A DNA stretch of 64,000 bases from NCBI GenBank assembly GCA_964036665.1, contig OZ038530.1, positions 8,260,501 through 8,324,500 of the forward strand, given 5' to 3'. The notes beneath the pieces are model-generated. The model saw only the letters and a program-made list of their open reading frames with translations, did not search any database and was not told where the DNA came from. Origin of the DNA: Gordius sp. MW1 (Eukaryota > Nematomorpha > Gordioida > Gordea > Gordiidae). The translations under genes were made by a program, and so were the position numbers. Below are positions 33,544 to 44,330 of the stretch, in pieces; the stretch's first letter is position 1; the number at the start of each line of letters is the position of its first letter.

Positions 33544-33800
33544 TCTGTGGCGTAGCTAGCGTTTTTGCCTTGGGGGGGGGGGCAAGCTTTGATTTTACAC
33601 AAGTGGGAAGGGGTCAAACCATGGGCGTAAGTGGAGGGGGAGGCGACCAAAAAAATTTTGAATAAAAAACCCTTAAAAATTAAAAAAAAATTATGTTTTG
33701 CCCCCCCCCCCCTAATTGAACTTAAAACATTTTCGCCCCCCCCCTAATCCAAAACCTGGATACACCCATGGGTCAAACGCAATTGAAAATGTTTCCCTCA
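33544..33800. repeat. Second G-tract element interrupted by a MITE
   Basis: GTGGCGTAGCTAGCG followed by a nine-G run at 33544-33583 looks like the left end of another relative of the CATGGGCGTAGCC family. The MITE at 33620-33770 lies inside or next to it. The matching right end is not clear. Confidence 0.4.
33620..33770. mobile_element. hAT-like G-tract MITE with perfect 8-bp TSD
   Basis: 151 bp, ends CATGGGCGTAAGTGG and, reversed, CATGGGTGTATCCAGG, with G/C runs inside. GGTCAAAC is repeated exactly at 33612-33619 and 33771-33778. Confidence 0.85.
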
Positions 33801-34399
33801 TAAATGAGGACAGACTTAAAATTCCGCTACTACTTTGTGTATTTTTTCTAATAACATCACACTGGTCTCAGCTCATCAGACCCTTATGCTTATAGGTTAA
33901 ATAAAATTTATTCATAAATAAAACAAAGTAATGTAGTTGAAAGCAATATGGAAAATTTCACATGGCATAACAAGTTTTTTGGAACGGGGATATAGACAAG
34001 AAATCTTTAACATTTAACAAAATAATACAAATAGTAAAAAAACTATACAGCAAAGTTTTATACAAAAATTTTATTGCCAGAACCCCAAACAATCTTGGCC
34101 ATATATATAACAAATTTTAATTTTACATATGTAATATTGGCAGCATTTTCAGGTAGCATTTATATCAGGAAAACAATAAGTTCATTTGAAAGCCTTTTTA
34201 AGGTTAGATCCCCAAAAGGCGAAATTAAAACATAAAATATCAAAATAATTAATTAAAAGTTATTGCCCTGATGATATTATAGATGTATTTGCACCCCCCC
34301 CCCCCCCTTTACACCACCTAAACATCAAAATGAACTAATAAATTTAACGGCTAAATGAACATTAAAAATATTCTGTCAAAATTAAAAGAATCAAAATTT

Positions 34400-34535
34400 T
34401 AATTGCTATGCAATTTATTGGCTTGCTTTTTGTTGTCCGTCCGTCCGTCCAATGTTCTTAATTTCTGGTTCGATACCCGGAGAGGGCAAAAAAATTTCTT
34501 TTTAATTAAATTAAAATATTGTTCTTGTTAATACC
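34400..34535. repeat. Left half of a B-box/hairpin repeat unit split by the BEL element
   Basis: AATTGCTATGCAATTTATTGG and TGTCCGTCCGTCCGTCC are followed by GGTTCGATACCCGGAGAGGG and ATATTGTTCTTGTTAATACC. The unit resumes after the BEL element at 37180 with ATACCATTGATAATATGAC, the same order as in the 43-47 kb field. Confidence 0.7.
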
Positions 34536-34992
34536 TGTTAACACATAACATGAACATCATATACACACATGTTAATACATAACATGAACAACGTATATAC
34601 ACACATGTTAATACATAACATGAACAACATATACACACATGTTAACCCATAACATGAACAACGTATACACACATGTTAATACATAACATGAACAACGTAT
34701 ACACACATGTTAATACATAACATGAACAACGTATATACACACATGTTAAGACATAACAAAAAACAACACACATTCATTGATCAGATGATTATGGTTTTCT
34801 AGAACATACATGTCATGATAACATATTCACGTACATTCAATTTCAACCAACATCACCTATATACATACATTAAAACATCATCATCCTACACTTAAGCATT
34901 ACCATTTACTTTATTTACATTATCATATCTTACATATTTACTATTCAATAAACTTCCATTAGTTCAATAAACTTCCATAACTTCCATATTCA
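34536..34992 (+). repeat. 5' LTR of the BEL element with internal minisatellite
   Basis: Starts TGTTAACACATAACATG and ends TTCCATATTCA, 457 bp. The first 220 bp are tandem copies of a unit of about 33-36 bp built on ACATGTTAATACATAACATG and AACAACGTATACAC. It is longer than the 3' LTR through indels, including a CACTTAAGCATTACC stretch. Confidence 0.88.
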
Positions 34993-34995
34993 TTT

Positions 34996-36754
34996 TGTTA
35001 AAGTTGACAATTGGCATCATGTACAAACAAGTGACAAACCAGCCGACTCTTTATCAAGAGGCTGTTCACCAAGTGAGTTGATTAATGATATAAAATGGTG
35101 GACAGGACCCATTTGGTTATCCACCGACTGTCCTATTATTGAGCATTTGTCTTTGAGGGATATGTCCAATATACCCGAACACAAAAAAGTGCACTGCTCT
35201 ACTATTTGTAAGACTAATCCCTTGTTAACAAAATATTCTAATTTTCGGAAACTGACACGAATTATAGCATATTGTTTACGGTTTTATTCAAACATTAAAT
35301 GTAAAAATCATTTGAAATATGGATCCTTGTCAACCACAGAACTTTCTCAAGCTACATTAACTGTGTTAAAAATAGTCCAAATGGAATGTTTTTCAACAGA
35401 TTTACATACCCTTGTAAAGTTTAATAGGGTATCAAACAACAGTAAAATACTCAGTTTAACCCCTTTTCTTCACGATGGTGTAATCAGAGTAGGCGGAAGA
35501 CTAAGAAACGCAAGTATCCCTTTTAGTCAAAAACATCCTGTTCTTCTTCCAAAAAATCACTTCATTACTAATCTCATAATTAAAATGTACCATGAAGAAT
35601 ATTTGCATACAGGTGTGCAAAATACTATAGCTAATGTTCGAACCGCCTATTGGCCCATCAGTGCCAGATCTCTTGTCAAGCAAGTAATACGAAAATGCAT
35701 TACCTGTTTTAAGGTTAAGCCAAGACCACAACAATGTATCATGGGCAATCTTCCAACTTGTCGGGTTGTACCTACCAGACCATTCTATAACACCGGTCTA
35801 GATTACTTTGGACCATTACAAATTCGGGAGAGTAAACGTCGAAATAGCAAGCTCATTAAGGTCTATTCTGCATTGTTTGTTTGTCTTAATACAAGAGCAG
35901 TTCATCTAGAGTTAGTATTAGACCTTACCACTGAAGCATTTCTTAATGCTTTAAAACGCTTTATAGCTAGGAGAGGTAAACCACTCAATATTTATTCCGA
36001 TAATGCAACCACTTTTACTGGAGCTAACAAGGAATTATTACAGCTACAGTCTTTACTTAATCCCAGCAACCACGAAAGAATAAAGTTGAAACTAGCAGAA
36101 CAGGGCATTAATTGGCACTTTATTCCACCTAAAGCACCTCATTTTGGTGGTTTATGGGAAGCAGCCGTCAAATCTACCAAACATCATTTGAGAAGAGTAT
36201 TGGGTCAAGCCCTATTAACATATGAAGAAATCACCACACTTTTGATTCAAATCGAAGCCATCATTAATTCAAGACCTCTTACACAATTGTCAGAAGATCC
36301 AAATGACTTATCATGCTTAACTCCCGCGCATTTTTTGATTGGCTCTTCTTTCACTTCTATCTCTGAACCTAATTGGACATCTGCAAAATTGAATACTTTA
36401 TCTCGATGGCAGCACACAGAATTATTACGACAGCAATTTTGGCGCCGATGGTCAAAGGAGTATTTAAATCAATTTCAGATGCGTAAAAAATGGAAAAAAT
36501 CATTTCAGAATGTAAAGGTCGGTCAACTTGTAATAATTAAGGAGGATAACACGCCACCTCTCAAATGGCCTTCAGCCCGTATTCAAGAAATTCACCCAAG
36601 CTCCGATGGAGTAACTAGAGTAGTTACTTTAAGAACATCAGCTGGTTTGATCACAAGGCCAGTAACAAGACTGCATGTATTACCTATCGATGATATTCTT
36701 CACGAATCTACCAATTTGGATGATAGTACTTTCAACGGGGGGGCAGAATGTTAA
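34996..36754 (+). CDS. BEL/Pao integrase with RNase H remnant
   Basis: The frame is open from the LTR edge; no ATG begins it. The start (NWHHVQTSDKPADSLSRGC) is the end of the RNase H region. Then come the HTGVQNTIANVRTAYWPI zinc-binding zone with CITCFKVK, and the integrase core with its DDE residues: Asp in NTGLDYFGPL, Asp in IYSDNATTF and Glu in FGGLWEAAVK. The conserved INSRPLTQLSEDPND, LTPAHFLIG and RWQHTELLRQQFWRRW blocks of BEL/Pao follow. About 585 codons without interruption. The TAA stop lies in the first bases of the 3' LTR (TGTTAA). Confidence 0.88.
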
Positions 36755-37179
36755 CACATAACATGAACATCATATACACACATGTTAATACACAACATGA
36801 ACAACGTATATAATACACACATGTTAATACATAACATGAACAACATATACACACATGTTAACCCATAACATGAACAACGTATACACACATGTTAATACAT
36901 AACATGAACAACGTATACACACATGTTAATACATAACATGAACAACGTATATACACACATGTTAAGACATAACAAAAAACAACACACATTCATTGATCAG
37001 ATGATTATGGTTTTCTAGAACATACATGTCATGATAACATATTCACGTACATTCAATTTCAACCAACATCACCTATATACATACATTAAAACATCATCAT
37101 TTTACATTATCATATCTTACATATTTACTATTCAATAAACTTCCATTAGTTCAATAAACTTCCATAACTTCCATATTCA
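36749..37179 (+). repeat. 3' LTR of the BEL element
   Basis: TGTTAACACATAACATG to TTCCATATTCA, 431 bp, with the same minisatellite as the 5' copy. Confidence 0.9.
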
Positions 37180-37184
37180 ATACC

Positions 37185-37458
37185 ATTGATAATATGACTT
37201 TTTGACCGTGTCCTGGCTACTGACCAATAAAAAAAATGACCATTGGCCAAATTGTGATTCGAAAATTTTTTTTTTCGATTTTTGAATTAGTATATTAGGT
37301 TAACATTGATAATTACCCTTGCCCCCCCCTAGAAGGACCTATGCCTCTACTGATATGGGTCCCTTGCCCCCCCCCCTACAAAAGCCTATGCCTCTACTGA
37401 TGTGGGTTCGAATCCCGGCGAGGGTAAATTCTTAATTGCTGGTTCGATACCCGGAGAT
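37185..37458. repeat. Hairpin repeat plus two B-box-like segments
   Basis: TGACTTTTTGACCGTGTCC, GACCAAT, AAATGACCATTGGCC, then CCTATGCCTCTACTGATGTGG, GGTTCGAATCCCGGCGAGGG and GGTTCGATACCCGGAGA. This is one full copy of the module that fills 43.2-47.8 kb. Confidence 0.65.
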
Positions 37459-37610
37459 AGTGATGTGGAAAAACCGAGAAAAATCTCGGTTTCGAGACGA
37501 GACGAGACAAGAATTTGAAAAATTGAGTCGAGATCGAGACGAGAATTTTAACCTCGAGACGAGACGAGACGAGACGAGATTTTATCAGCGAGATCTCGGC
37601 TTAATTTTTG
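37459..37610. repeat. GAGACGAGAC-type short element, copy 2
   Basis: AGTGATGTGGAAAAACCGAG at the left and GAGATCTCGGCTTAATTTTT at the right, with CGAGACGAGAC words between. It begins within a B-box-like GATACCCGGAGA; copy 3 at 46264-46386 also abuts CCCGGAGA. Confidence 0.65.
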
Positions 37611-38222
37611 TTTTTAACTATTGAGTCTTAATTTAGCTAATTAGGCATTTTTATTTTATGAGATTTACATTTAGGATATTAAATGCAAATTAATTCGATT
37701 TGACCATCATAGGGATTACTATAACCTTTACCCTACTCAAGTTAATAAGGCAAAACTATCCTAAAAATTTTTTCAGCCAACCTAGATGCTTAAGGGAATG
37801 TAAGCATTTAACATTTATTATATATAAAACATAATCATTAAAAATGACTAAATAATTATTTATAATATATATTATACAATTAGTTATGCAATAATATTTC
37901 CACAAATGCATTGGACAAATTTCATAAAAGATCACTGAATTTTTTGCAAAATGCTGCAATTTATCAATAAATTAAAAAATAGGAACATAAGCTTTATTAT
38001 AAATGGATTAAGTAATTATTTTGTTGTATATAATGGGATGTCACACTTGTTGTAAGACAAAAAATAAAGACCCATTCAAGGTGGGGCTAAATGTTTCAAA
38101 ATTCTTCCCATTGGAAAGTAATCTAATTAGTGGTGGGAATAATGTTTGAATTATGTGAATAAATGGGTGAGAAACTATTTATCGTCTGCGGGAGATTCCT
38201 AATTAATGGTTTGTTTGAGGCA
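37611..38222. other. AT-rich spacer
   Basis: No supported gene or repeat ends; the short minus-strand frame at 37756-37959 shows no family. Confidence 0.45.
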
Positions 38223-38230
38223 CTAATTAG

Positions 38231-39674
38231 TATAGTTGTTAAATTGCTAAGTAGCTTCAACTAAAACGCGAGCACGAACAGTAGCTGGGTAATATGCTAG
38301 TTTTTAACACAATGAGTGCTAGCTGTTCGGTGCAATAGTTTTAACAATAGCACGTAAAAATGCTCGAGAGGTTAGTCGAAGCAGCCAAATCTGTTAAAAA
38401 TTTAGCAGGAGGTCTAGCAGTAAATTCGAGCAGATAGTAGATTGAATTGCTATTTGTTAAAATCACAATTTTAATCATATTATATATCACAAATAAATTA
38501 AGAACTTTGCCCCCCCCCCTTATATTTTACCCTCTTTCTTACCAGATGTGAGGGGGGGGGGGTATTTTGCCTCCCCCCCCCCCTTATTTTTTACACTCTT
38601 TCTTACCAGAGGGGAGGGTGGGGGGTGTTTTGCCCCCCCCCACCCCCTTATTTTTTACCCTCTTTCTTACTAGAGGAGGGGGTTTTTTGGCCCCGCTCCC
38701 TTATTTTTATCCTCTTTCTCACCAGGGGGGAAAGGGGGGGGGGGCCCTTATTTTTTACCCTCTTTCTTACCAGAGGAGAGGGGGGGTGTTTTGGCCCCAC
38801 CACCTTATTTTTTATCCTCTTTCTCACCAGGGGGAAAAGGGGGGGGGGGGGGGGGGAAAGAGTAAAAATTAAGGTTTGAGGGCAAAACCCCCCCTCCTCT
38901 CTGGTGAGAAAGAGGGTAAAAAATAAGGGGGGGGCAAAACACCCCCCCCCCCCCCCATCTCCCCTTTGGTGAGGAAGAGAATAAAAAATAGGGGGGGGGG
39001 GGCAAAACATCCCCTCCCCCATCTCCCCTCTGGTGAGAAAGAGGATAAAATATAGAGGGGAGGGGCAAAACACCCCCCCCCCCCCCCATCTCTCCTCTGG
39101 TGAGAAAGAGGATAAAAAATAAAGGGGGGGGGGGTGGGCAAAACACCCCCCTCCCATATCTCCCCTCTGATGAGAAAGAGGATAAAAAATAAGGGGGGGG
39201 GGAAAAAAACACCCCCCCCCCATCTCCCCTTTGGTAAGAAAGAGGGTAAAAACAAGGGGGGGGGGCAAAACACCCCCCCCCCCCCCCCATCTCCTTTTTG
39301 GTGAGAAAGAGGATAAGAATGGGGGGGAGGGCAAAACAAGAGGATAAAAATCTGGTAAGAAAGAGGGTAAAATATAAGGGGGCGGGCAAAGTTCTTACTT
39401 TATTTATGATATATAATATGGTAAAATTGTAATTTTAACTAATAGCAATTCAATCTACTATCTGCTCGAATTTACTGCTCGAGCTCCAACTAAATTTTTT
39501 AACAGATTTGGCTGCTTCGACTAACCTCTCGAGCATTTTTACGTGCTACTGTTATAACTATTGCACCAAATAGCTAGCACTCATTGTGTTAAACTAGCAT
39601 ATTACCCAGCTACTGTTCGTGCTCGAGCATATCACATAGTTAGCATTGCTAAAGTTAGCAATTTAACAACTCTA
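38231..39674. mobile_element. hAT-like foldback element loaded with G/C-tract tandem repeats
   Basis: Ends TATAGTTGTTAAATTGCTA and, reversed, TAGAGTTGTTAAATTGCTA. CTAATTAG is repeated exactly at 38223-38230 and 39675-39682, an 8-bp duplication. Arms of about 270 bp are near-perfect inverted copies. Between them lie tandem units of roughly 60-78 bp (G or C run of 8-17, TTATTTTTTACCCTCTTTCT, CACCAGAGGGGAG) in one orientation at 38511-38870 and reversed at 38880-39390. Long open frames of Pro/Phe/Gly repeats here are by-products of the tandem units. Confidence 0.85.
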
Positions 39675-39961
39675 CTAATTAGAAGCAGACGAATATGTAA
39701 AAGGCATGCCTCATGCTAATTGAGAAGTGCAGTACATCGACCGGAACTCGATTGTCCTGCTGCAACGACCTCCGATAAATCAAACCGCCCCTAACCCAAT
39801 ACCTGTTATTAGTCCACAGACATCACCCAATATCACTTATTTTCCCCACTGTCCCCCGCCAATCGTCCAACGTCTACCTATATATCCAAAATATCATTAT
39901 CCTACCGATTTAATTAGATAACATTATTCCGCAGAAGCGTTCATTGGTCATACGCCATTTT
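39675..39961. other. Spacer, possible pseudo-coding stretch
   Basis: A plus-strand frame of 64 codons (39727-39921), Pro/Ile/Tyr-rich, has no recognisable family. Nothing else is supported. Confidence 0.35.
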
Positions 39962-39979
39962 ATTTCTTCTTCTTCTTTA

Positions 39980-41866
39980 TCATTTATTGGGTCCCAGATT
40001 CGTGGGGTTTGTTTTGATAAGCTTCTTCCATCTTGACCGGGTGAGTGCCATGTCTTGACTAATCTCTTTAGTTTTCATAACTTTATCGACTTGCCCTTTC
40101 CACGTGACACGGGGTCGTCCTCTTCCTCTCTTCCCCGGTACCTCCATGTCCAGTACTTTTCGATTTACGTCATCCGTGTCACTTCTTAGTATATGCCCAT
40201 ACCACCTTAGCCGATTTTCGTTAATCATGTCCGCCATAGGTTGAATACCCATTTTTGTCATGAGAAAGTCATTCGTCATATGGTCGAGCTTAGTATACCC
40301 CAAGCTCCACCGTATCATTCTCATCTCTGTGGCTTGTAATAGCTTGCCTTCCGTGGTGTTTAGTGTCCATGTTTCACTTCCATATAGTAACACCGGTCTT
40401 ACGATGGATTTGTAAGCTTTGCTCTTCGACCATATTGGCATTTTCTTGTCGCACATTACACCGGATATACTTCGCCATTTAAGCCATCCTTTTTGGATCC
40501 GGGCATTGACTTCTGTTGTGCAACCTCCCTCTTGATGTAGCATCGAGCCGAGGTATGTAAACCTGTCTACTTTGGGGTACTTTAGATGGTCATCCAGCGA
40601 TGGGGTGCTTGTACCGTTCATTTCCATGTATACCGTTTTTCGATCGTTGACCTTTAAACCATATCCAGCTAAGCGCTTCGACCACTTTTCGGCTTCTTCG
40701 AATACTTTGTCTCTTGTTTCCTCGCATAGTACTATATCTTCGGCATATAGCATACACCATGGCGATGGCTTTTGAATGTCCATCGTTATCGTGTCTATAA
40801 TTATATTAAATAAAAAGGGACTTAAAGCAGATCCTTGATGTAATCCAATTTTAACCCGAAAAGATTTAGAGTCTCCAACTGTCGTCCTATCGCAAGAGTT
40901 TGAGGCTTCATAAATATTTTTCATAAGCCGTATATATGCGTCAGGAATATTTTGTTTTCTCAGGCACCACCATATTAAATCGCGGGGGACCGTGTCATAA
41001 GCTTTCTCCAAGTCGATAAAGACCATATGTAGGTCTTTCCTCTTTTCACCATACTTATCCATTATTTGTCTTAATGCGAAGATTGGGTCGATTGTGGATT
41101 TGCCGGCCACAAATCCGAATTTATTCGCCGATATTTCCACCTCGTTTTTCAGCCTTGTTACTAAGATCCTTTCCATAAGCTTCAAGGAGTGGCAAGTTAG
41201 CTTGATACCTCTGTAATTGCCACAGTCTTGAGGGTCTCCTTTGCCTTTAAATAAGGGTATAATCGTGCTTGCTCTCCATTGATTAGGAATTCGCTCTTCT
41301 ACCAATATCTTGTTAAAAAGGTTCGTCATGGTGGTGACTCCTTCTTCACGACATCCGAGCAATGCTTCTATAGAGATTCCATCTGGGCCATTTGCTTTTC
41401 CTTTTTGCATCTTGTTCATTTGTGTCCTAACTTAATCCTCCTGAAAGAGTTCGACCAAACTTATATTCGGCTCAATTTTGGGAAGGGAATCCTTGTCATT
41501 TGCAATATTCATAAGTTTCTTAAAATATCTTTTCCACCTTTCCATCACTTCTTTTGGCTTGAATAAGGTTTGACCCTTCTCGTTTTTGACTATTTTAAGA
41601 AATCCGACATCGCGACTTTTCTTCTCCCTTATCTTGGCCAATTTGTACATAAGCCTATCGCCCCCTTTATGATCCAGTTTGTTTGCCATCTCGGTGTAGG
41701 CGGCATTCTTCGCTATTGCAACGGCTTTTTTTGCGGCCCTCTTTGCGTCCCTATACTCTTGATAATCCTCCGACTTTTTTGATTTATGCCACCGTCTATA
41801 TAGATTTTTCTTTCTTTCGATGAAATCCCTAACCGATTTATCCCACCACCATAGTTCCCTATTCAT
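39980..41866 (-). pseudogene. Reverse transcriptase of LINE copy A
   Basis: Linker from 41866 (WWDKSVRDFIERKKNLYRRW) runs to ELFQED and then TAA, where copy B reads HEDEVRTQM, so one GAA-to-TAA change splits the frame. RT blocks follow: KANGPDGISIEAL, DCGNYRGIKLTCHSLKLMER, FGFVAGKSTIDPIFALRQ, MVFIDLEKAYDTVPRDLIWW, GLHQGSALSPFLFNIIID, and the catalytic box MLYAEDIVL, in which the first of the two metal-binding Asp of YADD is Glu. The C-terminal MIRWSLGYTKLDHMTND, NRLRWYGHILR and GRGRPRVTWKGQVDKVM blocks are typical of RTE. Copy B keeps YADD. Confidence 0.88.
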
Positions 41867-42031
41867 AGCTTTGCCTCCTTTGGTCTGTCCTAGAACATTA
41901 ATCGCTGTTTCCTTAAGGTCCTTAGATAGCGTCTCCCAATCGTCGTCACGTCTCTTTGCAACTTCCTTGCACCCAAGAGTGAGGAGGCTTTTTGATGATA
42001 TTTTTCGCTTGTCGACGTATCGTTCAGCCTT

Positions 42032-42874
42032 TTATATCGAATTCGAGGTGACCTTTCTTCTTTCGGTAAATACTCTTCTATCAAGATCCATAACAAGGGA
42101 ACGATGTTGCCTGGCAATTTCTTCTCCCGGTATTACTTTGCAATCCTTGATACTCCATAAGTCCTTTCGCCGTATAAGCAAATAGTCAATTTGACTAAAA
42201 TGCTTCTCACTTCTATAGGTCACAATATGTTCTCGTTTTTTAAAATAGGTGTTAACGATCGCCATGTCATATGCTTGGGATAATTGGAGAAGTTTTTCCC
42301 CTTCTTTGTTCTTTAGACCATGCCCATAGCCTCCATGATTACGTTCATACCCGAGACGATCTTTCCCTACGTGAGCGTTGAAATCGGCCCCAATAATTAG
42401 CCTTTCTTCGGGTCGGATTCCTTGTATTTCTTTTTCCAATGAATCGAAGAATATGTCTTTCTCTGATTCCATACACCCAATTTGGGGAGCATACGCGCAC
42501 ATAACGGTTAGAAGGCCCCCTTGATCTGCAATCTTCACCCACATTAGCCTGTCGGAACAACGCTTGACTTCCACCACCTTGTCCTTGAACGATTCGCTAA
42601 GAACGATACCGACCCCGTTTCTACGATTTGGTGACCCACTGTAGAAAAGCTTGTATCCTTCTCCTAATTCCCGAGCTTTCGTTCCGTTCCACCTCGTCTC
42701 TTGTAGGCAGGCGATGTGTACCTTTCTTCTTTTTAGCATTTGTGCAACCTCGATGCTCTTCCCCGTCAACGTTCCCACATTCCAACACGTTATTCGCATT
42801 CTTTCAACAACTAATTTCCTTAACCTCCTTCGTTGTGAGTTGGGCAGTGACCCTAGTGTATTTTCACATTGCAC
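42032..42874 (-). pseudogene. AP-like endonuclease of LINE copy A
   Basis: Residues in order: MRITCWNVGTLTGKS (Asn), IACLQETRWNG (Glu), LIIGADFNAHVGKDR (Asp, Asn), FSQIDYLLIRR (Asp) and ARQHRSLVMDL (His). All catalytic positions of the endonuclease-exonuclease-phosphatase fold are there. The enzyme nicks target DNA to prime reverse transcription. The frame runs off after the end of the domain near 42032, before joining the RT linker. Confidence 0.87.
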
Positions 42875-44107
42875 GGGCGGGGTATGCAGTGCGCGTCGTT
42901 TGTGGAGGACGCCCTAGCCTTTTCTTGTAAAATCTTGCTTGAAACTATCATAATTTTGGAGTTGGTTTTTATAGCCGGTTTCAGACCTGACGCCAACCCT
43001 CCACTTTTTGCACACGGACTTGGGACCGTCGTATTTTATTTGTTTGACAATAAACCAGGACTACGAAAACATTATAATTAATCGTTATGCAATTTATGGG
43101 CTCGCATTCCATTTTCCGAAGTCACGGTAACGCACCGAACGCGTCCGCACCGAACGTGTAACGCACCCATAACGCTTATTATATTTAATTGCTATGCAAT
43201 TTATGGTTTAACTAGTTTTTGGGTTCGAATCCCGGGTTTTTTTTGACTCTTATGATTGTTCTTGTTGCCACCATTGATAATAAGACTTTTTGGCCGTCCG
43301 TTGGATGCTGACCGATGAAAAAAATGACCATTGGCCAAAATGTGAATCCAAGTTTTTTTTTCGTTTTTTTTGACTATTATGATTGTTCCTGTTACTACCA
43401 TTGCTATTATGACTTTTTGGCCGTCCGCTGGCTGCTGACCGATGGAAAAAATGACCATTGACCAAAATTTAAATCGAAATTATTTTTTTCGTTTATTTTG
43501 GCTAGCATTGACAATTACCCTATGCCCTCCCCTAGCAGAGCCTATGCCTCTACTGATATGGGTCCCTGTGCCCCCCCCTACAAAAGCCTATGCCTCTCCT
43601 GATGGGGGTTCGAATCCCGGAGAGGCCAAATTTTTTTTATTTTTTTTGTTTAAATTAATATATTGTTCTTGTTAATACCATTGATAATAAGACTTTTTGG
43701 CCGTCCGTTGGCTGCTGACCAATGGAATGAAATGACCATTGGCCAAAATGTGAATCGAAAATTTTTTTTTCGTTTTTTTTGACTCTTATGATTGTTCTTG
43801 TTAATACCATCGATAATATGGCTTTTTAACCGTCCGTTGGCTGCTGACCGATGAAAAAAAATGACCATTGGCCAAAATTGAAATTTTTTTTTACGTTTTT
43901 TTTTGACTTTTATGAATTTATATCTACTTTTACCGTGTCCTGGCTGCTGACCAATGGAAAAAAATGACAATTGGCCAAAATGTGAATCGAAAATTTTTTT
44001 TTCGTTTTTTTTGACTCTTATGAATTTATATCCACTTTTACCGTATCCTGGCTGCTGACCAATAAAAAAATGACCATTGGCCAAAATGTGAATCAAAAAT
44101 TTTTTTT

Positions 44108-44330
44108 ATCGTTTTTTTTACTAAATAATTAACTAATCATTTTGCATTTAATACCCCCCTATAGGCATTCTCGCCCCTTCCCACCTTTCTCGCCCATAAA
44201 TTGCATAGCAAATATGCTACTTTTATACAGAGTATAGAAGAGTTCGCCCTTCCCTTCCCTTCCCCTCTTTCCTTCCCCCCTTCCCTTCCCCTCTCCCCAT
44301 TCCCACGAGGGCCGAAGGCCCGAGTATTGT
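44108..44330. repeat. Repeat with GAGGGCCGAAGGCCCGAG end, copy 1
   Basis: CCCCCCTATAGGCATTCTCG, CTCGCCCATAAATTGCATAG, a CCTTCCC-rich tract and CACGAGGGCCGAAGGCCCGA. It recurs almost whole at 46020-46205 and partly at 48165-48235. No coding content. Confidence 0.7.

Larger units (their letters stand above)
34531..37184 (+). mobile_element. BEL/Pao LTR retrotransposon, internally deleted
   Basis: LTRs 34536-34992 and 36749-37179 and a perfect 5-bp duplication ATACC (34531-34535, 37180-37184). Between the LTRs only the end of RNase H and the integrase remain; gag, protease and RT are gone, and coding starts within a few bases of the 5' LTR. No primer site is seen after the 5' LTR, so the deletion removed it. 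Purine tract CAACGGGGGGGCAGAA precedes the 3' LTR. Confidence 0.92.
39962..43035 (-). mobile_element. RTE-type LINE, copy A
   Basis: Minus-strand element with an apurinic-type endonuclease followed by an RT, and a GAAGAAGAAGAAATAAAA-like 3' end. Its 5' end (GACGGTCCCAAGTCCG) matches that of copy B near 62966, so it seems nearly full length. Interrupted by a frameshift at about 41870-42030 and a stop at about 41430. Such proteins are often labelled craniofacial development protein 2-like. Confidence 0.88.

Noticed and set aside
34536-34760. CRISPR-like array from evenly repeated ATGTTAATACATAACATG
   Set aside because: Units are head-to-tail without unique spacers and sit inside a BEL LTR in a eukaryotic genome; it is a minisatellite.
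38567-39389. Open frames of 84-228 codons rich in Pro, Phe, Gly and Leu
   Set aside because: They are translations of tandem G/C-run units inside the foldback element, overlap in several frames and have no gene signals.
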